A stretch of 7,280 bases of DNA from Lachnospiraceae bacterium (GCA_017477005.1 JAFUXY010000152.1:1-7280), one strand, 5' to 3'. Shown: positions 1 to 6,981, counted from the first letter of the stretch. Notes: generated from the letters alone by a model not told the origin. A program made the numbers and translations.

Positions 1-3000
1 AACCTCAGCCGCTTGCCATCCTGCTTCAACTCCGTCACATAGGTCTGGTGCGCCCGCTGCCGCACCTCCATGACAAAGAGCAGATTCATGACCGCTTTCG
101 GAGGATCCCCAAACCGATCGACCAACTCGTCGATCAGCTCCTCCTTCTCCTCGGTCGAACGCAGCGTGGCAATCCGGCGATAGGTGCCAAGCTTCTGTGA
201 TTCGTCCTCGATATAACCGGACGGAATGTAGGCGTCCATCCCGAGATCCACGGTCGTCTCAAAATCTTCCTCGACTTCCTCCCCTTTTTCCTTTTTGACG
301 GCCTCCGAAAGCAGCTTGCAGTACAGATCATAACCAACCGCCTCCATATGGCCGCTCTGCGCCTCGCCGAGCATCGTGCCCGCGCCCCGAATCTCGAGAT
401 CCCGCATCGCGATCTTGAAACCGCTGCCGAGCTCTGAAAACTCCCGGATCGCCGACAGCCGTTTTTCCGCCACCTCCTGCAGCATCTTGTCCCGGCGATA
501 CATCAGAAACGCATAGGCCCGCCGATTGCTCCGGCCCACGCGCCCCCGCAGTTGATACAACTGGGAAAGCCCCAGCATATCGGCATCATGAATAATAATC
601 GTGTTCACATTCGAAATGTCCAGTCCGATCTCAATGATCGTGGTCGCCACCAGCACGTCGATCTCGCGGTTGATGAAATCCCCCATGATGTCCTCTAGCG
701 CCGTCTTGGTCATCCGCCCATGAGCGTAGGCCACCCTCGCCTGCGGCACCAGCATCGAGACCGCATTCGCCTTGTCCTCGATCCCCTTGATCCGGTTCGT
801 CACATAATACACCTGACCGCCCCGCGCCAGTTCTCTCGTCACCGCCTCCCGGATCATCTCGTCGTTTTGCTCGAACACGAAGGTTTGAATCGGCATCCGC
901 TCCATCGGCGCCTCCTCCAAAACACTCATATCCCGGATCCCGACCAGGCTCATATGCAGCGTCCTTGGAATCGGCGTGGCCGAAAGAGACATGACGTCCA
1001 CATTCGTCTTCATCTGCTTGATCTTTTCCTTGTGCGTCACGCCGAACCGCTGTTCCTCATCGATAATCAAAAGCCCCAGATCCTTGTACACCACATCCTT
1101 TGAGAGCGCCCTGTGAGTTCCTATTACGATATCCATTTCCCCGGACTTCAATTTCCGTACGGTTTCCTTGTTTTGCGCCGTCGTTCGGAAACGGGACAGC
1201 ATGCCAATGTTGATCGGATAAGGCGCCATCCGCTGCACGAAGGTATTGTAATGCTGGCTGCACAAAATCGTCGTCGGACACAGCAGCACCACCTGTTTGT
1301 TTTCCTGCACCGCCTTGAACGCCGCCCGGATCGCGATCTCCGTCTTCCCATAACCCACGTCGCCGCAGATCAGCCGATCCATGATCTTGTCCGACATCAT
1401 ATCCGCCTTCACGTCCTCGATGGCCGCCAACTGACCCGCCGTTTCTTCATAGGGAAAGGTTTCCTCAAACTCCTTCTGCCAGATCGTGTCCTCGCCATAG
1501 GCAAACCCCCTGGATTTCTGCCGCAAAGCATAAAGCTCCACGAGTTCCTTGGCCACTGTCGCCACCGCGCCCCGGACCTTTTTCTTTGTCCGGGACCACT
1601 CGGTCGTGCCCAGCGTCGAAAGCTTGGGCTTTTTCTCGCCCACATTTCCATATTTGCCGATCAAATCGAACTGGCTTGCCAAAATATACAGATTGGCACC
1701 GTTGTTATAGGATATTTTAATATAATCCTTTTCGACCTTTCCTACCTTGATCTTCTCGATTCCTTGATAGATTCCCAATCCGTGGTTTTCATGGACAACA
1801 TAATCCCCGACTGACAAGTCCGACAGATCCCGCACCTTGTTTGCCGCTTCTCCGGAATATTTGCGGCGTTTTTTTCGCTTGCCGCGAGTTGCTTGTCCGA
1901 ACACATCCGCCTCGCCCAATACCACGGTCCCGCTGTCCGTATACACCAGTCCGGACTGGACAAAGCCGTACAAAAGCATTACCTCTGAAGGTTTTACTGC
2001 GTGAGAAGAATCCTCCGTGAAAAAAGCATTGATATCCTCCGCCAACAGCTCATCGGCCAAACGCCTGCCCCTTGTCCGGGATTCAAGGACGATCACCACC
2101 CGCTTCTTGCTCTTCTTGTAGGAAAGCAAATCCTTTTTCAGCAGCTCGACATTTCCACGATAGGTATTGGCAGAGGTAATAGAAAGCAGATACCGACTTT
2201 TCGGAACGAGAGGACTTTTCGCCGCCGAAAGAACCGACAAGATCACGCCCGGATACGAAAGCAGCGACTCATAAAGTTCCTTTTCATCCGAAAGCATCTC
2301 ACGCTGCTTCGGCAGCATCAACCCCGCCGCCAGCCGTCTCTGCGTGCTCTGGTCAAATTCCTCGAGATAGGCGGTCGCCCTCTCGTAGATTCTGGCCGCA
2401 TCGTCATAGAAAATCAGCAAATCTTTCGGAAGATAATCCAGCAGCGTCTCCATCCTCTCGCAAAAATACGGCAGCAATCCCTCCGCGTCCTGGCAAGAGA
2501 TGCCATTCATCAGCGTTTCCTTCTTCTCCTCGAACGAACTTTTGACGTGGTAGGCCTCTTCTGTATGCATATCAGCACGGTAGGCCGCATACAGCAGATT
2601 GGCGTCCTCTTCCATCGCAGCTACCCCGGCCGCCATCTGCGCTTCGGTCAACGAGAGCTCCATCGCGGGATAGATCTCCGCTTCCTCGACCTTCTCGAGA
2701 GATTTCTGCGAACCTTCGTCAAAAATACGGATCGAATCCACCTCGTCGTCCCACAGTTCAATCCGATACGGATGATCCGAAACGATCGGAAAAACATCCA
2801 ATATGCCGCCATGGATCGAAAACTCTCCCTTCCGCTCACAGGTCGTTCCAGATTCATACCCCATACGCACTAGCTGAGTGGCAAATTTTTTGAAGTCGAT
2901 TTTGTCCCCCGGTTTCAAGCAAACAACCGAAGAAAACAACTGCTCCGCAGGCACCAATTTGTTGAGCAACGCATCAACTGAAACAATAACACAGGTTGCC

Positions 3001-3368
3001 CGGCCTTCCCATATTGCTTTCAGCGCCAAAAGCCGCTCCGCAGTCTGTGCGCTGCCGTGGATGTCAGATTGATAAAAGAGCAGATCCTTCGCCGGGTAAT
3101 ACACGCAGCCCTCTTCAAAATACCGGCACATTTCGTACAACGCGCTGGCCTTTTCCTCTTCCGAACACACCACGAGCTTCAGAGAATTTCTCAGACTTTT
3201 GGTTAGTTTTTGAGCGGCATTTTTTCTATATTTCAATCCGTGAATCACATGTGGCTTTGCGGCATCCGAAACCCCTGTCAGGTCGTAGATCCCGCCCTCT
3301 TTCTCCAACGCCCCCTGCAGCCGTTGGATTTCCTCATTCTGTTGTAAAAATTTTGTGAAAATGTCCAT
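1..3368 (-). CDS. mfd: Transcription-repair coupling factor Mfd (C-terminal end cut by window edge)
   Basis: Superfamily 2 DNA translocase that pushes stalled RNA polymerase off DNA lesions and recruits UvrA for transcription-coupled repair. The frame stays open for 1122 codons to the edge; the family is usually about 1150-1180 residues, so roughly the last 50-70 are missing. Visible in order: UvrB-like N-terminal module (about 1-340, with SIHGGILDVFP near 183-193); a basic linker (KRKKRRK) before the RNA-polymerase-interacting domain, whose VHENHGLGIYQG starts near residue 525; Walker A GDVGYGKTE at 669-677; DEEQ box at 770-773; SATPIPRT at 796-803; motif VI QLRGRVGRS at 939-947; then the C-terminal D7 domain (MDAYIPSGYI from 1044). 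I chose the ATG at 3368 because the N-terminal length fits the family, but no good ribosome binding site precedes it (GGAG is 16 nt away); an in-frame TTG nine codons upstream is the alternative. It follows pth after 63 bp and is probably cotranscribed with it. Confidence 0.97.
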   Translation of the reverse strand, partial: MDIFTKFLQQNEEIQRLQGALEKEGGIYDLTGVSDAAKPHVIHGLKYRKNAAQKLTKSLRNSLKLVVCSEEEKASALYEMCRYFEEGCVYYPAKDLLFYQSDIHGSAQTAERLLALKAIWEGRATCVIVSVDALLNKLVPAEQLFSSVVCLKPGDKIDFKKFATQLVRMGYESGTTCERKGEFSIHGGILDVFPIVSDHPYRIELWDDEVDSIRIFDEGSQKSLEKVEEAEIYPAMELSLTEAQMAAGVAAMEEDANLLYAAYRADMHTEEAYHVKSSFEEKKETLMNGISCQDAEGLLPYFCERMETLLDYLPKDLLIFYDDAARIYERATAYLEEFDQSTQRRLAAGLMLPKQREMLSDEKELYESLLSYPGVILSVLSAAKSPLVPKSRYLLSITSANTYRGNVELLKKDLLSYKKSKKRVVIVLESRTRGRRLADELLAEDINAFFTEDSSHAVKPSEVMLLYGFVQSGLVYTDSGTVVLGEADVFGQATRGKRKKRRKYSGEAANKVRDLSDLSVGDYVVHENHGLGIYQGIEKIKVGKVEKDYIKISYNNGANLYILASQFDLIGKYGNVGEKKPKLSTLGTTEWSRTKKKVRGAVATVAKELVELYALRQKSRGFAYGEDTIWQKEFEETFPYEETAGQLAAIEDVKADMMSDKIMDRLICGDVGYGKTEIAIRAAFKAVQENKQVVLLCPTTILCSQHYNTFVQRMAPYPINIGMLSRFRTTAQNKETVRKLKSGEMDIVIGTHRALSKDVVYKDLGLLIIDEEQRFGVTHKEKIKQMKTNVDVMSLSATPIPRTLHMSLVGIRDMSVLEEAPMERMPIQTFVFEQNDEMIREAVTRELARGGQVYYVTNRIKGIEDKANAVSMLVPQARVAYAHGRMTKTALEDIMGDFINREIDVLVATTIIEIGLDISNVNTIIIHDADMLGLSQLYQLRGRVGRSNRRAYAFLMYRRDKMLQEVAEKRLSAIREFSELGSGFKIAMRDLEIRGAGTMLGEAQSGHMEAVGYDLYCKLLSEAVKKEKGEEVEEDFETTVDLGMDAYIPSGYIEDESQKLGTYRRIATLRSTEEKEELIDELVDRFGDPPKAVMNLLFVMEVRQRAHQTYVTELKQDGKRLR

Positions 3369-3431
3369 TGTTTCGTCGTTTCTGCTCCGGTTCAATGCTC
3401 CTACTCAACCTCTCCCCCGTTGAGTCATCAG

Positions 3432-4019
3432 TCAACCTTCCTGCGATTTCTTCTCCTTCTTATTATAAAGGTTCATCGCCTTGTCGATGTCTCCGTTCGC
3501 CACAAGGGCTGCGGCCTCTGCTGCCAAATTTTCCGCTTCATCCAACGCTATGCGGTCTTCTTTTCGCATTCGTCCCAGCACATGGCCGATCATATCATCC
3601 CCCGGCTCCGCCTGCCCCACACCGATCCGCAGCCTTGGAAACTGCTCCGTCCCAAGGCAGGCGATAATGCTTTTGAGCCCATTGTGTCCCCCAGCGGAAC
3701 CCTTCTTTCGAATCCGCAGCACGCCAGGCGAAAGGCTCACGTCGTCCACCAACACCAACAACTCGCTCTGCGGGTCACATTGGTAATACCGAACCCACGC
3801 CGCAATCGACTCTCCGCTGTTGTTCATATAGGTCATCGGCTTCAATAGCAGAACCTTTTCCCCCCCGATCTGCCCCAGTCCAAACAACGCCTGCCTGTCC
3901 TTTTTCCGCATCGAAATCTGATGCCGCTTCGCCAACAGGTCAATCACCTCAAACCCCGCATTGTGCCGGGTTTTTCGATACCGCATTCCCGGATTTCCCA
4001 ATCCCGCTATGATAAACAT
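3432..4019 (-). CDS. pth: Peptidyl-tRNA hydrolase (bacterial Pth family)
   Basis: Cytosolic enzyme that cleaves the ester bond of peptidyl-tRNAs dropped by ribosomes, freeing tRNA. The 195-residue product is complete and of normal length for the family. Family residues are all present: N9 in GLGNPG, the catalytic H19 in RHNAGF, N66 in TYMNNSG, D92 in LVDDVSL (aligned with E. coli D93) and N113 in GGHNGLKS. The C-terminus is lysine-rich (KKEKKSQEG). The ATG at 4019 is preceded by GGAG (4027-4030) with a 7-nt spacer, and the next codons give the canonical FIIAGLGNPG opening. No convincing promoter of its own was seen on the minus strand, so it may depend on read-through from glgD or on a weak site in the 277-bp gap. 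The pth-mfd order is conserved in Bacillus, where pth is also called spoVC. Confidence 0.97.
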   Translation of the reverse strand: MFIIAGLGNPGMRYRKTRHNAGFEVIDLLAKRHQISMRKKDRQALFGLGQIGGEKVLLLKPMTYMNNSGESIAAWVRYYQCDPQSELLVLVDDVSLSPGVLRIRKKGSAGGHNGLKSIIACLGTEQFPRLRIGVGQAEPGDDMIGHVLGRMRKEDRIALDEAENLAAEAAALVANGDIDKAMNLYNKKEKKSQEG

Positions 4020-4042
4020 ATCTTTTCTCCAAGTTTCTTTTG

Positions 4043-4051
4043 TGGTATAGT
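4043..4051 (+). promoter_or_regulatory. Candidate plus-strand extended -10 promoter before the hairpin
   Basis: TGGTATAGT is an extended -10 with one mismatch to TGnTATAAT. A -35 at the right distance is poor (TTTTCT, 4023-4028). A transcript starting near 4058 would run about 50 nt to the hairpin ending at 4109. A single 9-bp match is weak evidence. Confidence 0.2.
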
Positions 4052-4080
4052 GAACTTTAGAACGACTTCATCAGATATGA

Positions 4081-4109
4081 GGGGCTGCAAACGCTCTACA
4101 GCCCCTTTT
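4081..4109 (+). terminator. Hairpin followed by a short T-run, plus-strand orientation
   Basis: GGGGCTG (4081-4087) and CAGCCCC (4099-4105) form a perfect 7-bp stem with an 11-nt loop, followed on the plus strand by TTTT. On the minus strand the stem is followed by TCATATC, so it should work poorly as a terminator in the direction of the genes. No protein gene points into it from the plus strand, which leaves either a short plus-strand RNA or a non-terminator structure in the pth leader. Confidence 0.4.
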
Positions 4110-4126
4110 CAGTGAAAATTAATTGA

Positions 4127-4226
4127 GATGACAAGCACCTGTCCGCCGTTGCTTTGATGAAACTACTTTCAACGAATACGGGTATTTGCTGCCAACCACC
4201 AAACCGGCAGACAGGCGCTTGGATGA
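4127..4226. repeat. 90-bp inverted-repeat element flanked by 5-bp direct repeats (possible MITE)
   Basis: The element spans 4132-4221. Its left end is CAAGCACCTGTCCGCCG; the complement of its right end is CAAGCGCCTGTCTGCCG, so the 17-bp ends differ at two positions. GATGA abuts both ends (4127-4131 and 4222-4226), as a target-site duplication would. The 56-bp interior has no credible gene: one plus-strand frame is open for about 35 codons from the left end but has no start codon. Its minus-strand RNA would contain an unbroken 17-bp stem because both mismatches become G-U pairs. It could therefore be a miniature transposable element, a structured untranslated RNA, or both. I do not recognise the ends as those of a named family. 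Confidence 0.45.
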
Positions 4227-4239
4227 GTCTTTGAACTAA

Positions 4240-4273
4240 GGAACCGTCTTCGACTTCACACCAAGACCGCTCC
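4240..4273 (-). other. Imperfect RNA hairpin downstream of glgD
   Basis: On the minus strand GGAGC-G-GUCUU pairs with AAGAC-G-GUUCC: ten pairs, one of them G-U, around a single G-G mismatch, with a 12-nt loop. On the plus strand the wobble becomes an A-C mismatch, so the minus-strand transcript is the better-folding one. It lies 24 nt past the glgD stop and lacks a U-run, so it may protect the 3' end of the glgCD mRNA rather than terminate it. Confidence 0.4.
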
Positions 4274-4296
4274 TATGGGAAAACGCCGATGCGTCC

Positions 4297-5415
4297 TTAC
4301 ACACCGTAGCGGTTGTTGTTCTCCGAAACCACACGAATCTCGTTCTCGCCGATATAATTCGTATCCGAAAGCAGCGTCTCTCCACTCTCTACGATGCAGT
4401 TCTCCACATGCACATTGTCGCCGATATAGGCGCCGTCCAAAATGATCGAATTCTTGATATGCGAATTGTTCCCCACGAACACCTTCTTGAACAGCACCGA
4501 ATCCTCAACACGGGAATTCACGATCGTACCAGAGCCTACCAGTGAATTGGTCACGCTCGAGCCGACATTGAACTTCGCCGGAGGCAGATCCTGCACCTTC
4601 GAATAAATCTTCTGCTCGCCGCGGAAGAAATGATTCCGAACATCCGCCTTCAGGAAGTCCATATTGGTCTGGAAATATGCCTCAACCGTAGCAATATTGC
4701 TCCAATAGGTATCCATCGTGTAGCCGAAGATCTTCTTCATACCCATATAGCGCACCAGGATATCCGTCACGAAATTGTAGCGTCCTTCCGAATTGCACTG
4801 CTCCAAAAGCTCAATCAGCTTGCGGCGACGCATCAGATACACGCCTGTTGAAACAACATTGGAGTGCGCCATCATCGGCTTCTCTTCAAAGTTCGTAATC
4901 AAGCCGTCCGCATCAACGATCACGGTACCGAAACGGGAAATATCGTCTCCCTCAGGCATCTTTGCGCAAACTACCGTGATGTCTGCGCCCTTTTGAATAT
5001 GATAATCCAATACCGGATTGAAATCCATCTTGTAGATGCAGTCGCCGCTTGCGATCACAACATACGGCTCATGGCGCCTCTTCAGGAAATCAATATTCTG
5101 CCACATAGCATCCGCCGTGCCGCGGTACCACCAACTGTTGTCCGCCGTCACAGTCGGTGTAAACAGGAACAACCCACCCTGCTTGCGTCCAAAATTCCAA
5201 TATTTTGACGAATTCAGATGCTCATTCAACGAACGCGCGTTGTACTGCGAAAGCACCGCCACCGTCTGGATATGGGAATTGGTCATGTTGCTCAGCGTAA
5301 AGTCGATGCTACGGTAGCTGCAGCCCACCGGCATCGCGGAAATCGCTCTTTTCTCGGACAGGCTGCGCATGCGTGAGCTATTGCCGCCTGCTAAAATGAT
5401 ACCTAATGCTTTCAT
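4297..5415 (-). CDS. glgD: GlgD, regulatory/partner subunit of ADP-glucose pyrophosphorylase
   Basis: Paralogue of GlgC that in Firmicutes joins it in a hetero-oligomer and raises its activity in glycogen synthesis. The 372-residue product has an N-terminal nucleotidyltransferase fold (about 1-245) and a C-terminal left-handed beta-helix with hexapeptide repeats (about 280-350). Compared with GlgC, the nucleotide loop is degenerate (AGGNSSRMR), the [10 protein letters not shown] motif reads [10 protein letters not shown] (123-132) and YWKDVGT reads YWSNIAT (237-243), so the metal-binding Asp equivalent to E. coli D276 is N240. The Asp of the SGD motif (D125), FEEKP (K179) and WYRGTADA (96-103) are kept. 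The start at 5415 has AGGTGA at 5422-5427 with a 6-nt spacer, inside the end of glgC. The ATGA overlap implies translational coupling and balanced subunit output. A weak catalytic role of its own is not excluded by the sequence. Confidence 0.95.
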   Translation of the reverse strand: MKALGIILAGGNSSRMRSLSEKRAISAMPVGCSYRSIDFTLSNMTNSHIQTVAVLSQYNARSLNEHLNSSKYWNFGRKQGGLFLFTPTVTADNSWWYRGTADAMWQNIDFLKRRHEPYVVIASGDCIYKMDFNPVLDYHIQKGADITVVCAKMPEGDDISRFGTVIVDADGLITNFEEKPMMAHSNVVSTGVYLMRRRKLIELLEQCNSEGRYNFVTDILVRYMGMKKIFGYTMDTYWSNIATVEAYFQTNMDFLKADVRNHFFRGEQKIYSKVQDLPPAKFNVGSSVTNSLVGSGTIVNSRVEDSVLFKKVFVGNNSHIKNSIILDGAYIGDNVHVENCIVESGETLLSDTNYIGENEIRVVSENNNRYGV

Positions 5416-6686
5416 GCTGTCTCACCTGCCTTTATAATGTATCCGCCGCTCTCGAGTTGCCCATTTGGATAATCCTTGTCTTCCGTAATACCGCGGATCG
5501 CCACATTCTTTCCGATCGATACATTGGCCGGAATGGAGGACTTTTCGCCCACGACCACAAGGTCAAACGCATATACCTTGGTAGAAAGCTTGCTCTCTGC
5601 GTATTCGCCTACACCGAGCTTCGCATTCTCGCCAATCTCGCAATCCTCAGCGATAATCGCCTTTTCGACCGAAGCCCCCTTCTTGATCACACAGCCCTTC
5701 ATCACGATGGAATCCCGTACCGAAGCGCCTTCTTCTACGACCACGCCAGCCCCGATCACAGAATTGATCACTTCGCCAGAAATCTCGCAGCCTGCGCCGA
5801 TGATCGCTTTGGATACATTGGCATTGCCCGAAACATATTGCGGCTCGAGCACATCCTGCTGCGTATAAATCTTCCAGAACTCTTCGTACAGATTGAATTC
5901 CGGAATCAGATCGATCAGCTCCATATTGGCTTCCCAATAGGAACCCAGCGTTCCTACGTCCTTCCAATAGCCGTTGAACTCATAGGCAAACGCACGCTTG
6001 CCATTGCCGTGGCAATACGGAATAATATGCATACCGAAGTCGCAATTGCTCTGATCCTTCAATGCGATCAGCGCATCCCGCAGCACCGGCCAACTAAAGA
6101 TATAAATGCCCATCGACGCCAGATTCGAACGCGGATTTTCCGGTTTCTCTTCAAACTCGGTGATCTTCTTGTCCTCGTCCGCAATCACGACACCGAACCG
6201 GCTAGCCTCCTCCCAGGGCACCGGATACGCAGCAATCGTAATATCTGCCTGATTCTGCTTGTGGAAATCAAGCATCGCTTCGTAGTCCATCTTATAAATA
6301 TGGTCTCCGGACAGGATCAACACGTACTCCGGATCATAATTGTCGATATACTTCAAATTCTGGTATATCGCGTTCGCCATACCGGAATACCACTCACTGT
6401 TGTCGCTCCTCTCATACGGAGGCAGCACCGTCACGCCGCCGTTGTTGCGGTCGAGATCCCACGGTATACCAATACCGATATGGGCATTCAAGACCAACGG
6501 CTGATACTGGGTCAACACACCTACGGTGTCGATACCGGAGTTGATGCAGTTGGACAAAGGGAAATCGATGATACGATACTTCCCCCCGAATGCAACCGCA
6601 GGCTTTGCCACATCCGATGTCAACACGCCGAGACGCGACCCCTGACCACCAGCCAATAGCATAGCAATCATTTCTTTCCTACTCAT
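5412..6686 (-). CDS. glgC: Glucose-1-phosphate adenylyltransferase, catalytic subunit GlgC
   Basis: Makes ADP-glucose from ATP and glucose-1-phosphate, the committed step of bacterial glycogen synthesis. The 424-residue protein has AGGQGSRLG at 12-20, [20 protein letters not shown] at 27-46, [10 protein letters not shown] at 126-135 (D128 matches catalytic E. coli D142), FEEKP with K181 (matches glucose-1-phosphate-binding K195), YWKDVGT at 240-246 with D243, then a long left-handed beta-helix (about 285-400). The position of E. coli K39, the fructose-1,6-bisphosphate-binding lysine, is D25 here, as expected for a Firmicutes enzyme not controlled like the enterobacterial one. WYRGTADA of E. 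coli is WYSGMANA (99-106) here. I chose the ATG at 6686 because AGGTGA lies 7 nt upstream; the longer frame from 6740 adds 18 residues with no ribosome binding site. At 424 residues it is longer than the roughly 380 of B. subtilis GlgC, the excess lying in the C-terminal helix. Confidence 0.96.
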   Translation of the reverse strand: MSRKEMIAMLLAGGQGSRLGVLTSDVAKPAVAFGGKYRIIDFPLSNCINSGIDTVGVLTQYQPLVLNAHIGIGIPWDLDRNNGGVTVLPPYERSDNSEWYSGMANAIYQNLKYIDNYDPEYVLILSGDHIYKMDYEAMLDFHKQNQADITIAAYPVPWEEASRFGVVIADEDKKITEFEEKPENPRSNLASMGIYIFSWPVLRDALIALKDQSNCDFGMHIIPYCHGNGKRAFAYEFNGYWKDVGTLGSYWEANMELIDLIPEFNLYEEFWKIYTQQDVLEPQYVSGNANVSKAIIGAGCEISGEVINSVIGAGVVVEEGASVRDSIVMKGCVIKKGASVEKAIIAEDCEIGENAKLGVGEYAESKLSTKVYAFDLVVVGEKSSIPANVSIGKNVAIRGITEDKDYPNGQLESGGYIIKAGETA

Positions 6687-6693
6687 CCTAAAG

Positions 6694-6699
6694 TCACCT
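6694..6699 (-). promoter_or_regulatory. Ribosome binding site that decides the glgC start
   Basis: On the minus strand AGGTGA stands 7 nt before the ATG at 6686. The upstream in-frame ATGs at 6704 and 6740 have no comparable sequence at the right distance. The same AGGTGA (5422-5427) precedes glgD. Confidence 0.85.
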
Positions 6700-6711
6700 C
6701 GCATTCTTGCC

Positions 6712-6728
6712 GGACGCCAAAGGCGCCC
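6712..6728 (-). other. Compact hairpin in the glgC leader
   Basis: The minus-strand RNA reads GGGCGCC, UUU, GGCGUCC: seven consecutive pairs including one G-U, with a three-base loop. It ends 25 nt before the glgC ATG and 12 nt before the ribosome binding site, and has no U-run after it, so it is not an intrinsic terminator. Upstream in the same leader GGAACCC occurs twice, 12 bp apart (6751-6757, 6763-6769). The hairpin may affect mRNA stability or translation; no known riboswitch class was recognised. Confidence 0.45.
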
Positions 6729-6811
6729 TGATTCATCCATCGTGTGAACCGGAACCCTGTCAGGAACCCCTTTCTTCCCCCAGAATTCCTATTGATAAAC
6801 TACCTTTGAAA

Positions 6812-6841
6812 AGTATAGCATAATCTACTTTTTTTCTGCAA
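6812..6841 (-). promoter_or_regulatory. Likely glgC promoter with extended -10
   Basis: On the minus strand the -10 is TATACT (6812-6817), with TGC immediately upstream giving the TGn extension. The candidate -35 is TTGCAG (6836-6841), spaced by 18 bp and matching the consensus at only three of six positions. The extended -10 and the A/T-rich flank would compensate. Transcription would start near 6805 and leave a leader of about 118 nt. It is the only good sigma-A-like site seen in the prs-glgC gap, so it probably drives glgC-glgD and perhaps pth-mfd by read-through. Confidence 0.65.
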
Positions 6842-6842
6842 C

Positions 6843-6880
6843 AAATTTCATAAAATTTCTTAAAACAATTGTAAATTTTT
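6843..6880. promoter_or_regulatory. A/T tracts phased at 10 bp upstream of the glgC -35
   Basis: AAATTT starts at 6843, 6853 and 6873, with AAAC at 6863 filling the fourth place, so the tracts repeat once per helical turn. This is the arrangement known to bend DNA intrinsically and it adjoins the -35, where an UP element for the alpha subunit would sit. An 8-bp palindrome ACAATTGT (6865-6872) lies inside and could be an operator half or chance in A/T-rich sequence. Confidence 0.55.
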
Positions 6881-6981
6881 ATGCAATATTTCTACCTGTA
6901 CGGTTGCACATCCCGTTAATTTTTCTCCAAGCTTGTTGCCAGACTCCCTCTCCTTCACATTACGCCCAAAGCGATTTCCTC

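Noticed and set aside
2001..2873. Plus-strand open frame of 290 codons within mfd (and others at 720-1103 and 1113-1814)
   Set aside because: All are codon-aligned mirrors of the mfd frame, which has clear homology along its whole length.
3420..3848. Plus-strand open frame of 142 codons opposite pth
   Set aside because: Codon-aligned mirror of pth, which has every catalytic residue.
4132..4239. Plus-strand open frame of about 35 codons through the inverted-repeat element, ending at TAA
   Set aside because: It has no start codon near its beginning (a TGA directly precedes it), no ribosome binding site, and a length expected by chance.
4280..4297. Possible intrinsic terminator overlapping the glgD stop (ACGC-ATCG-GCGT then TTTT)
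   Set aside because: Only four Watson-Crick GC-rich pairs, extended by wobbles that use up the T-run itself; too weak to call.
5434..5439. Plus-strand TATAAT near the glgC-glgD junction
   Set aside because: No matching -35, it lies inside coding sequence, and nothing on the plus strand downstream looks like a gene.
5406..6659. Plus-strand open frame of 417 codons covering nearly all of glgC
   Set aside because: Its codons are exactly aligned with those of glgC on the other strand, so it stays open simply because glgC avoids TTA, CTA and TCA. The product is rich in Arg, His and Leu and shows no domain.
6687..6740. Longer GlgC with 18 extra N-terminal residues
   Set aside because: The extension has no ribosome binding site, lies over the leader hairpin and is not part of the family's usual N-terminus; the ATG at 6686 has AGGTGA at 7 nt.
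6845..6981. Terminator after prs
   Set aside because: Searched by eye for a GC stem followed by T on the minus strand; only a 4-bp ACGG/CCGT match was found, without a T-run in the right place.
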